Positions 49,704 through 61,400 of a DNA stretch of 64,000 nucleotides are shown here, piece by piece. The notes beneath the pieces are model-generated. The model was not told where the DNA came from, did no database searches, and saw nothing but the letters and a program-made list of their open reading frames with translations. Position numbers and translations under genes: made by a program. The DNA is taken from assembly GCA_940337035.1 (NCBI GenBank), contig CALNHX010000272.1, positions 1 through 64,000 of the forward strand. Reading direction: 5' to 3'. Positions within the stretch are counted from its first letter, which is position 1, and every line of letters begins with the position of its first letter. Source of the DNA: Agriotes lineatus (lineage: Eukaryota > Arthropoda > Insecta > Coleoptera > Elateridae).

Positions 49704-50261
49704 GGCCCCCTTGGAGAGGGGCAGAATCTCGAGGGCCCCCTTAGAGATGGGCGGAGCCCCGAGGGCCGCCTTGGAGAGAGGCAAAGCCCAAGGGCCCTCT
49801 TGGAGAGGGGCGGAGCCCCGAGGGCCCCCTTGGAGAGGAGCGGGGCCCTGAAGAACCCCTTGCAGAGGGGCGGAGCCCCAACGGCCCGCTTGAAAATCGG
49901 CGGAGCCCCGAAGGTCTCCTTAGAGATGGGCGGAGCCCCAAGAGCCGCTTTGGGGAGGGGCGAAGCCCCTAGGGCCCCCTTGAAGAGGGGCGAATCCCCG
50001 AGGGCTTCCTTGGAGAAGAGCGGAGCCCTGAAGGACCCTTCGGAGAGGGGCGGAGCCCCGAGGGCCCGCTTGAAAATGATCGGGGCCCCGAGGGCCCCCT
50101 TGGAGAGGAGCGGGGCCCTGAAGGACCCCTTAGAGATGGGCGGAGCCCCAAGGGCCCCTTTGGAGATGGGCGGAGCCCCGAGGTCCCCCTTGGAGAGGGG
50201 CGGAGCCCCAGAGGCCCCTTTGAAGATGGGTGGAACTCCAAGAGCCCCCTTGGATATGGGC
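49704..50261. repeat. GC-rich 30-bp tandem repeat, about 18.6 copies
   Basis: The unit resembles GGGCCCCCTTGGAGAGG plus GGCGGAGCCCCGA. Most units carry the self-complementary word GGGGCGGAGCCCC (5-bp stem, 3-base loop). One plus-strand frame (49599-50378, 259 codons) stays open because the unit is a multiple of three; it would encode a degenerate decapeptide (APLERGGAPR). The other plus frame and two minus frames are also open, so openness is no evidence of coding. Units ending GALK mark positions 5, 11 and 14, suggesting growth by multi-unit duplication. Confidence 0.9.
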
Positions 50262-50639
50262 CAACGTAATAGGCCTAAAAATGGTGGTAAATTGAATAGA
50301 ATAGACCGCGCAATAGCGCGCGCAGCCCCGTTTATTATAAAAATTTACAAAAAACACAATTCCCCTAGTTTTTGTTGAAAAGTAAAAAACACCGCAGTGC
50401 GGGAAAAGTAACTTTCGGCGTATCGGGAATGACCGGGAAATGTGAATTTTGAAGTCATGAGTACAAAAAATAGTTTTTTTGTAAACTTTCAAGGCATACT
50501 TGATTTTTCAAAACTGAAATGCTGTTAGAAATTCGCCTTTAACCAACCAGGGCTGAACCCCAAAAAATGAAAATTTAAATCGTGAATTTTTTACCTTTTA
50601 CAAGAGTCGTTTCACCTATCCGGGGACACACTGTATATC

Positions 50640-51207
50640 CAGGGTAATTTTTAAGTTGATTCTTTCCTTTTGCCAGGATATAAAGCTAAAAAAAGTAAGC
50701 CATTTACCACTTTTGCGAAATATCAAAACTAACGGAGGTACAAGGTGTTAAAGTTTCAAAGTATGAACTAAAATTACTTAACGAAAATTAAACTAAACTT
50801 AATCTAACTTAAATGATCAAAATTATCAGCATTCGCTTCTACACACACATTCTGCGTATAAGAGCGATGCGGCAGCGCCGGCAGCGGCATTTTGACGACA
50901 CTCCCAGTAAATAATAAACATATTCACTCATTCATTATTTCCATAAACATGAACCATTATTGTAGCAATAACATTAAGAAAATTAGAATGGAAAACTAGT
51001 TGACAGATCATTGCTTGACAACAGAGATAAACAAAAATAAAATTGTCCAGCCGCCTTTGCGCCAAAGTTTAGTTTTTAATTTGAAACTTTAACACCTTGT
51101 ACCTCCGTTAGTTTTGATATTTCGAAAAATTGGCAAATAAAAAAAATACTTATTTTTTTTGCTTTATTTCCTGGTAAACGGAAAGAATCAACTTAAAAAT
51201 CACCCTG
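50640..51207. mobile_element. TA-flanked inverted-repeat element nested in FB2
   Basis: Copy of the 12940-13502 element at the equivalent place in FB2, with the same TA flanks. The left end is slightly decayed (CAGGGTAATTTTTAAG), and there is a small insertion near 51077 (TTTTTAATTTGAAAC versus TTTTGAAAC). Confidence 0.85.
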
Positions 51208-51364
51208 TATATAAATATATATATAAAAAAATATTGATAATGTTTACATTTCACTTTATACAGGATGACAGCTTGTTCGAAAACCTATTTAGCCCGTATT
51301 AGATATATTGAGTGATTTTTACTTAGTTAAAAGTGGCGTTTTTCGAAGTTATGTAAATCCAAAA

Positions 51365-51725
51365 AGTTGAATTTTACTGATAACGGGAGTCACGTGAAAA
51401 CTTTTGTTTGGCCCATTTGTAATCACTTTGCAATTATCTCTGGTCGTTCGTGTTTGATTTTCCAAGAAATTCTATATATTTTTTTTTCATTTGATGCCAG
51501 CTTTTTGGCGATCACTTTATTTATTATTTGTTTATAATAATTTTCTTACGTAGTGCACACTGTAGTTTGCGAATTTAAATTCGGCGCCGAGATGGCCTCG
51601 CGCCGAGTTGGCTGGAGCCGAGATGGCTCCGCGCCGAGTTGTCCCGGCGCCGAGCTGGCCCCGCGCCGAGATGGCGGCGCCGAATTGGCGGCGCCGAGAT
51701 GGCGGCGCCGAGTTGTCCTAGACCC
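51365..51725. repeat. FB2 right inverted terminal repeat
   Basis: Nearly identical to 13660-14020. Its GC-rich units end in CGAGTTGTCCTAGACCC immediately before the right target duplication. The 70-codon frame at 51553-51765 repeats the one in FB1 and is not a gene. Confidence 0.85.
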
Positions 51726-51734
51726 AATTTTTCT
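51726..51734. other. FB2 target-site duplication, right copy
   Basis: AATTTTTCT, identical to 48508-48516. At the equivalent FB1 junction (14021-14029) the sequence is CATTTTTCT, one substitution away. Confidence 0.9.
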
Positions 51735-52465
51735 GCACCCAAAAAATTCAATTTCAGTAGTATAGCATTAAAGTACGTTAAAACGTCTGAAACGCACGTT
51801 TTGCAGTAACTATTGACTAAAGAAATATTAATGATGCTACTGTAATGGCTAGGGCCGATCAGAAATTAATAAATTTGACATGCGTGTGTTTCATCGCTAA
51901 CAGGTCCTCAATAACGGATTTAAAATCGATTGCAGTGGTAATGGCCTGTGTAGTAAGTAGTATAGTTAGAGACCATGTAACCATGTATCACTAAAATATC
52001 AAATTTTTCTTCACCCAAAAAATGGCTCGAGTAGTAGTATATGTGGAGACCATGTAACCATATATCACTACAATATCAAATTTTTCGGTATCAAAAAAAT
52101 TCAGTTTTAATAGTATAGAATTAAGGTACGTTAAAACGTCTGAAAATCAAGTTTTGCAGTAACTATTAACTACGGAAATATTAATGATGCTACTGTAGTG
52201 GCTATGGCCGATTAGAAATTAACAAATTTGACATGTGTGTGTTCCATTGCTAACAGGTCCTCAATAACGGATTTAAAATCGATTGCAGTGGTAATGGCCT
52301 GTGTAGTAGTATAGGTAGAGACCATGTATCACTAAAATATAAAATTTTTCTGCAACCAAAAAATTCAATTTCAGTAGTATAGCATTAAGGTACGTTAAAA
52401 CGTCTGAAACGCACGTTTTGCAGTAACTATTGACTACAGAAATATTAATGATGCTACTGTAATGG

Positions 52466-55400
52466 CTAGGGCCGATCAGAAATTAATAAATTTGACATGT
52501 GCATGCGTTCCATCGCTAACAGGTGCTCAATAACGGATTTAAAGTCGACTGCAGTGGTAATAGCCTGTGTAGTACTATAGATAGAGACCATATAATTATG
52601 TCTCACTAAAATATCAAATTTTTCTTCACCCAAAAAATTCAATTTCAATACTATAGCATTAAGGTACGTTAAAACGTCTGAAAAGCACGTTTTGCCGTAA
52701 CTATTGACTACAGAAATATTAATGATGCCACTGTAATAGCTAGGGCCGATCAGAAATTAATAAATTTGACATGTGTGTGTTCCATCGCTAACAGGTCCTC
52801 AATAACGGATTTAAAATCGATTGCAGTCGTAATGGCCTGTGTAGTAGTATAGTTAGAGACCATGTAACCATGTATCACTAAAATATCAAAAATCTCTCTG
52901 CACCCAAAAAATTTAATTTCAGTAGTATAGCATTAAGGTACGTTAAAACGTCTGAAAAGCACGTTTTGCAGTAACTATTGACTACAGAAATATTAATGAT
53001 GGTACTGTAATTACTAGGGCCGATCAAAAATTAATAAATTTGACATGTGTGTGTTCCATCGCTAACAGGTCCTCTATAACGGATTTGAAATCGATTGCAG
53101 TGGTAATGTCCTGTGTAGTAAGTAGTATAGATAGAGACCATGTAACCATATATCACTAAAATATCAAATTTTTCTGCACCCAAAAAATTCAATTTCAGTA
53201 GTATAGCATTAAGGTACGTTAAAACGTCTGAAAAGCACGTTTTGCAGTAACTATTGACTACAGAAATATTAATGATGGTACTGTAATGGCTAGGGCCGAT
53301 CAGAAATTAATAAATTTGACTAGTGTATGCGTTCCATCGCTAACAAGTGCTCAATAACGGATTTAATGTCGAATGCGGTGGTAATAGCCTGTGTAGTAGT
53401 ATACATAGAGACTATGTAACCATGCTTCATTAAAATATGAAATTTTTCTGCACCCAAAAAATTCAATTTCAATACTATAGCATGAAGGTACGTTAAAACG
53501 TCTAAAAAGCACGTTTTGCAGTAACTATTGACTACAGAAATATTAATGATGGTACTGTAATGGCTAGGGCCGATCAGAAATTAATAAATTTGACTAGTGT
53601 ATGCGTTCCATCGCTAACAGGTGTTCAATAACGGATTTAATGTCGATTGCAGTGGTAATAGCCTGTGTAGTAGTATACATAGAGACTATGTAATCATGCT
53701 TCATTAAAATATGAAATTTTTCTGCACCCAAAAAATTCAATTTCAATACTATAGCATTAAGGTACGTTAAAACGTCTGAATAGCACGTTTTGCAGTAACT
53801 ATTAACTTCGGAAATATTAATGATGCTACTGCAATGGCTATGGCCGATCAGAAATTAACAAATTTGACATGTGTGTGTTCCATTGCTAACAGGTCCTCAA
53901 TAACGGATTTAAAATCGATTGCAGTGGTAATGGCCTGTGTAGTAAGTAGTATAGTTAGAGACCATGTAACCATGTATCACTAAAATATCAAATTTTTCTT
54001 CACCCAAAAAATGGCTCTAGTACTAGTATATGTGGAGACCATGTAACCATATATCACTACAATATCAAATTTTTCGGTATCCAAAAAATTCAGTTTTAAT
54101 AGTATAGTATTAAGGTACGTTAAAACGTCTGAAAATCAAGTTTTGCAGTAACTATTAACTACGGAAATATTAATGATGCTACTGTAGTGGCTATGGCCGA
54201 TTAGAAATTAACAAATTTGACATGTGTGTGTTCCATTGCTAACAGGTCCTCAATAACGGATTTAAAATCGATTGCAGTGGTAATGGCCTGTGTAGTAGTA
54301 TAGGTAGAGACCATGTAACCATGTATCACTAAAATATAAAATTTTTCTGCAACCAAAAAATTCAATTTCAGTAGTATAGCATTAAGGTACGTTAAAACGT
54401 CTGAAACGCACGTTTTGCAGTAACTATTGACTACAGAAATATTAATGATGCTACTGTAATGGCTAGGGCCGATCAGAAATTAATAAATTTGACATGTGTG
54501 TGTTCCATTGCTAACAGGTCCTCAATAACGGATTTAAAATCGATTGCAGTGGTAATGGCCTGTGTAGTAGTATAGGTAGAGACCATGTAACCATGGATCA
54601 CTAAAATATAAAATTTTTCTGCAACCAAAAAATTCAATTTCAGTAGTATAGCATTAAGGTACGTTAAAACGTCTGAAACGCACGTTTTGCAGTAACTATT
54701 GACTAAAGAAATATTAATGATGCTACTGTAATGGCTAGGGCCGATCAGAAATTAATAAATTTGACATGCGTGTGTTTCATCGCTAGCAGGTCCTCAATAA
54801 CGGATTTAAAATCGATTGCAGTGGTAATGGCCTGTGTAGTAAGTAGTATAGTTAGAGACCATGTAACCATGTATCACTAAAATATCAAATTTTTCTTCAC
54901 CCAAAAAATGGCTCTAGTACTAGTATATGTGAGACCATGTAACCATATATCACTACAATATCAAATTTTTCGGTATCCAAAAAATTCAGTTTTAATAGTA
55001 TAGTATTAAGGTACGTTAAAACGTCTGAAAATCAAGTTTTGCAGTAACTATTAACTACGGAAATATTAATGATGCTACTGTAGTGGCTATGGCCGATTAG
55101 AAATTAACAAATTTGACATGTGTGTGTTCCATTGCTAACAGGTCCTCAATAACGGATTTAAAATCGATTGCAGTGGTAATGGCCTGTGTAGTAGTATAGG
55201 CAGAGACCATGTAACCATGTATCACTAAAATATAAAAATTTTCTGCAACCAAAAAATTCAATTTCAGTAGTATAGCATTAAGGTACGTTAAAACGTCTGA
55301 AACGCACGTTTTGCAGTAACTATTGACTACAGAAATATTAATGATGCTACTGTAATGGCTATGGCCGATCAGAAATTAACAAATTTGACATGTGGGTGTT

Positions 55401-58400
55401 CCATTGAAAACAGGTCCTCAATAACGGATTTAAAATCGATTGCAGTGGTAATGGCCTGTGTAGTAGTATAGGTAGAAACCATGTAACCATGTATCACTAA
55501 AATATCAAATTTTTCTGCACCCAAAAAATTAAATTTCAGTAGTATAGCATTAAGGTACGTTAAAACGTCTGAAACGCACGTTTTGCAGTAACTATTGACT
55601 ACAGAAATATTAATGATGCTACTGTAATGGCTAGGGCCGATCAGAAATTAAAAAATTTGACATGTGTGTGCGCTCCATCGTTAACAGGTGCTCAATAACG
55701 GATTTAAATTCGATTGCAGTGGTAATAGCCTGTGTAATAGTATACATAGAGACCATGTAACCATGTATCACTAAAATATCAAATTTTTCTGAACCCAAAA
55801 AATTCAATTTCAGTAGTATAGCATTAAGGTACGTTAAAACATTTGAAAAGCACTGTTTGCAGTAACTATTGACTACAGAAATATTAATGATGCTACTGTA
55901 ATGGCTAGGGCCAATAAGAAGTTAATAAATTTGACATGTGTATTCCATCGCTAACAGGTCCTCAATAACGGATTTAAAATCGATTGCAGTGGTAATGGCC
56001 TATGTAGTAGTATAGTTAGAGACCATGTAACCATGTATCACTAAAATATCAAATTTTTCTGCACCCAAAACATTCAATTTCAGCAGTATAGCATTAAGGT
56101 ACGTTAAAACGTCTGAAAAGCACGTTTTGCAGTAACTATTGACTACAGAAATATTAATGATGCTACTGTAATGGCTAGGGCCGCTCAGAAATTAATAAAT
56201 TTGACATGTGTATGCGCTCCATCGCTAACAGGCCCTCAATAACGGATTCAAAGTCGATTGCAGTGGAAATAGCCTGTGTAGTAGTATACATAGGGACCAT
56301 GTAACAATGTATCACTAAAATATCAAATTTTTCTGCACCCAAATAATTCAATTTCAGTAGTATAGCATTATGGTACGTTAAAACGTCTGAAAAGCACGTT
56401 TTGCAGTAACTATTGACTACAGAAACATTAATGATGCTACTGCAATGGCTAGGGCCGATCAGAAATTAATAAATTTGACATGTGTATGCGCTCCATCGCT
56501 AACAGGTGCTCAATAACGGTTTTAAAGTCGATTGCAGTGGTAATAGCCTGTGTAGTAGTATACATAGAGACCATGTAACCATTAATCACTAAAATATGAA
56601 ATTTTTCTGTTCCAAAAAAATTCAATTTCAATACGGTACGTTAAAACGTCTGAAAAGCGCGTTTTGCAGTAACTATTGACTACAGAAATATTAATGATGC
56701 TACTGTAATGACTAGGGCCGATCAGAAATTAATAAATTTTACATGTGTATGCGTTCCATCACCAACAGGTGCTCAATAACTGATTTAAAATCGATTGGAG
56801 TGATAATAGCTCTTGTAGTAGTATATATGTAGACCATGTAACCACGTATCACTAAAATATCAAATTTTTCAGCACCCAAAAAATTCAATTTCAATAGTAT
56901 AGCATTAAGGTATGTTAAAACGTCTGAAAAACACGTTTTGTAGTAACTGTTGACTACAGAAATATTAATGATGCTACTGTAATGGCTAGGACCGATCAGA
57001 AATTAATAAATTTGACATGTGCATGCGTTCCATCGCTAACAGGTGCTCAATAACGGATTTAAAGTCGACTGCAGTGGTAATAGCCTGTGTAGTACTATAG
57101 ATAGAGACCATATAATTATGTCTCACTAAAATATCAAATTTTTCTTCACCCAAAAAATTCAATTTCAATACTATAGCATTAAGGTACGTTAAAACGTCTG
57201 AAAAGCACGTTTTGCCGTAACTATTGACTACAGAAATATTAATGATGCCACTGTAATAGCTAGGGCCGATCAGAAATTAATAAATTTGACATGTGTGTGT
57301 TCCATCGCTAACAGGTCCTCAATAACGGATTTAAAATTGATTGCAGTGGTAATGGCCTGTGTAGTAGTATAGTTAGAGACCATGTAACCATGTATCACTA
57401 AAATATCAAAAATCTCTCTGCACCCAAAAAATTCAATTTCAGTAGTATAGCATTAAGGTACGTTAAAACGTCTGAAAAGCACGTTTTGCCGTAACTATTG
57501 ACTACAGAAATATTAATGATGCCACTGTAATAGCTAGGGCCGATCAAAAATCAATAAATTTGACATGTGTGTGTTCCATCGCTAACAGGTCCTCAATAAC
57601 GAATTTAAAATCAATTGCAGTGGTAATGTCCTGTGTAGTAAGTAGTATAGATAGAGACCATGTAACCATATATCACTAAAATATCAAATTTTTCTGCACC
57701 CAAAAAATTCAATTTCAGTAGTATAGCATTAAGGTACGTTAAAACGTCTGAAAAGCACGTTTTGCAGTAACTATTGACTACAGAAATATTAATGATGGTA
57801 CTGTAATGGCTAGGGCCGATCAGAAATTAATAAATTTGACTAGTGTATGCGTTCCATCGCTAACAAGTGCTCAATAACGGATTTAATGTCGAATGCGGTG
57901 GTAATAGCCTGTGTAGTAGTATACATAGAGACTATGTAACCATGCTTCATTAAAATATGAAATTTTTCTGCACCCAAAAAATTCAATTTCAATACTATAG
58001 CATGAAGGTACGTTAAAACGTCTAAAAAGCACGTTTTGCAGTAACTATTGACTACAGAAATATTAATGATGGTACTGTAATGGCTAGGGCCGATCAGAAA
58101 TTAATAAATTTGACTAGTGTATGCGTTCCATCGCTAACAGGTGTTCAATAACGGATTTAATGTCGATTGCAGTGGTAATAGCCTGTGTAGTAGTATACAT
58201 AGAGACTATGTAATCATGCTTCATTAAAATATGAAATTTTTCTGCACCCAAAAAATTCAATTTCAATACTATAGCATTAAGGTACGTTAAAACGTCTGAA
58301 TAGCACGTTTTGCAGTAACTATTAACTTCGGAAATATTAATGATGCTACTGCAATGGCTATGGCCGATCAGAAATTAACAAATTTGACATGTGTGTGTTC

Positions 58401-61400
58401 CATTGCTAACAGGTCCTCAATAACGGATTTAAAATCGATTGCAGTGGTAATGGCCTGTGTAGTAAGTAGTATAGTTAGAGACCATGTAACCATGTATCAC
58501 TAAAATATCAAATTTTTCTTCACCCAAAAAATGGCTCTAGTACTAGTATATGTGGAGACCATGTAACCATATATCACTACAATATCAAATTTTTCGGTAT
58601 CCAAAAAATTCAGTTTTAATAGTATAGTATTAAGGTACGTTAAAACGTCTGAAAATCAAGTTTTGCAGTAACTATTAACTACGGAAATATTAATGATGCT
58701 ACTGTAGTGGCTATGGCCGATTAGAAATTAACAAATTTGACATGTGTGTGTTCCATTGCTAACAGGTCCTCAATAACGGATTTAAAATCGATTGCAGTGG
58801 TAATGGCCTGTGTAGTAGTATAGGTAGAGACCATGTAACCATGTATCACTAAAATATAAAATTTTTCTGCAACCATAAAATTCAATTTCAGTAGTATAGC
58901 ATTAAGGTACGTTAAAACGTCTGAAACGCACGTTTTGCAGTAACTATTGACTACAGAAATATTAATGATGCTACTGTAATGGCTAGGGCCGATCAGAAAT
59001 TAATAAATTTGACATGTGTGTGTTCCATTGCTAACAGGTCCTCAATAACGGATTTAAAATCGATTGCAGTGGTAATGGCCTGTGTAGTAGTATAGGTAGA
59101 GACCATGTAACCATGGATCACTAAAATATAAAATTTTTCTGCAACCAAAAAATTCAATTTCAGTAGTATAGCATTAAGGTACGTTAAAACGTCTGAAACG
59201 CACGTTTTGCAGTAACTATTGACTAAAGAAATATTAATGATGCTACTGTAATGGCTAGGGCCGATCAGAAATTAATAAATTTGACATGCGTGTGTTTCAT
59301 CGCTAGCAGGTCCTCAATAACGGATTTAAAATCGATTGCAGTGGTAATGGCCTGTGTAGTAAGTAGTATAGTTAGAGACCATGTAACCATGTATCACTAA
59401 AATATCAAATTTTTCTTCACCCAAAAAATGGCTCTAGTACTAGTATATGTGAGACCATGTAACCATATATCACTACAATATCAAATTTTTCGGTATCCAA
59501 AAAATTCAGTTTTAATAGTATAGTATTAAGGTACGTTAAAACGTCTGAAAATCAAGTTTTGCAGTAACTATTAACTACGGAAATATTAATGATGCTACTG
59601 TAGTGGCTATGGCCGATTAGAAATTAACAAATTTGACATGTGTGTGTTCCATTGCTAACAGGTCCTCAATAACGGATTTAAAATCGATTGCAGTGGTAAT
59701 GGCCTGTGTAGTAGTATAGGCAGAGACCATGTAACCATGTATCACTAAAATATAAAAATTTTCTGCAACCAAAAAATTCAATTTCAGTAGTATAGCATTA
59801 AGGTACGTTAAAACGTCTGAAACGCACGTTTTGCAGTAACTATTGACTACAGAAATATTAATGATGCTACTGTAATGGCTATGGCCGATCAGAAATTAAC
59901 AAATTTGACATGTGGGTGTTCCATTGAAAACAGGTCCTCAATAACGGATTTAAAATCGATTGCAGTGGTAATGGCCTGTGTAGTAGTATAGGTAGAAACC
60001 ATGTAACCATGTATCACTAAAATATCAAATTTTTCTGCACCCAAAAAATTAAATTTCAGTAGTATAGCATTAAGGTACGTTAAAACGTCTGAAACGCACG
60101 TTTTGCAGTAACTATTGACTACAGAAATATTAATGATGCTACTGTAATGGCTAGGGCCGATCAGAAATTAAAAAATTTGACATGTGTGTGCGCTCCATCG
60201 TTAACAGGTGCTCAATAACGGATTTAAATTCGATTGCAGTGGTAATAGCCTGTGTAATAGTATACATAGAGACCATGTAACCATGTATCACTAAAATATC
60301 AAATTTTTCTGAACCCAAAAAATTCAATTTCAGTAGTATAGCATTAAGGTACGTTAAAACATTTGAAAAGCACTGTTTGCAGTAACTATTGACTACAGAA
60401 ATATTAATGATGCTACTGTAATGGCTAGGGCCAATAAGAAGTTAATAAATTTGACATGTGTATTCCATCGCTAACAGGTCCTCAATAACGGATTTAAAAT
60501 CGATTGCAGTGGTAATGGCCTATGTAGTAGTATAGTTAGAGACCATGTAACCATGTATCACTAAAATATCAAATTTTTCTGCACCCAAAACATTCAATTT
60601 CAGCAGTATAGCATTAAGGTACGTTAAAACGTCTGAAAAGCACGTTTTGCAGTAACTATTGACTACAGAAATATTAATGATGCTACTGTAATGGCTAGGG
60701 CCGCTCAGAAATTAATAAATTTGACATGTGTATGCGCTCCATCGCTAACAGGCCCTCAATAACGGATTCAAAGTCGATTGCAGTGGAAATAGCCTGTGTA
60801 GTAGTATACATAGGGACCATGTAACAATGTATCACTAAAATATCAAATTTTTCTGCACCCAAATAATTCAATTTCAGTAGTATAGCATTATGGTACGTTA
60901 AAACGTCTGAAAAGCACGTTTTGCAGTAACTATTGACTACAGAAACATTAATGATGCTACTGCAATGGCTAGGGCCGATCAGAAATTAATAAATTTGACA
61001 TGTGTATGCGCTCCATCGCTAACAGGTGCTCAATAACGGTTTTAAAGTCGATTGCAGTGGTAATAGCCTGTGTAGTAGTATAGTTAGAGACCATGTAACC
61101 ATGTATCACTAAAATATCAAAAATCTCTCTGCACCCAAAAAATTCAATTTCAGTAGTATAGCATTAAGGTACGTTAAAACGTCTGAAAAGCACGTTTTGC
61201 AGTAACTATTGACTACAGAAACATTAATGATGCTACTGCAATGGCTAGGGCCGATCAGAAATTAATAAATTTGACATGTGTGTGTTCCATCGCTAACAGG
61301 TCCTCAATAACGGATTTAAAATTGATTGCAGTGGTAATGGCCTGTGTAGTAGTATAGTTAGAGACCATGTAACCATGTATCACTAAAATATCAAAAATCT

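Larger units (their letters stand above)
49351..50462. other. FB2-specific central cargo (about 1.1 kb)
   Basis: This replaces the 12346-12764 segment of FB1. It contains a hairpin (49357-49464), an AT-rich stretch, a short TATATAATAAAAGAGAACG sequence near 49660, an array of 30-bp repeats (49704-50261), and a tail with GCGCGC and TTTATTATAAA near 50312-50340. TATAATAAA before and TTTATTATA after the repeats form an inverted pair, hinting that 49650-50340 is its own element. A Helentron-like class is one possibility, but I see no Rep/helicase and no decisive termini. Confidence 0.55.
48517..51725. mobile_element. Foldback-type transposon FB2 (3,209 bp) inserted in the satellite
   Basis: Same termini as FB1: CGAAGCCGGACAACTCGG at the left and CGAGTTGTCCTAGACCC at the right, GC-rich sub-repeats, then AT-rich arms. 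A perfect 9-bp target duplication made of satellite sequence defines the limits precisely. A 9-bp duplication is typical of Mutator-superfamily transposition and is also reported for Drosophila FB elements. The interior matches FB1 outside two places: it lacks the hAT insertion, and its central cargo (49351-50462) is different. The left GC-rich arm is about 20 bp shorter than in FB1, lacking one sub-repeat pair. No transposase frame is seen, so it would need an enzyme supplied elsewhere. Confidence 0.92.

Noticed and set aside
49599..50378. 259-codon frame as a decapeptide-repeat protein gene
   Set aside because: The 30-bp unit is a multiple of three and lacks stops in several frames on both strands. 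No upstream coding support, so it is treated as a minisatellite.
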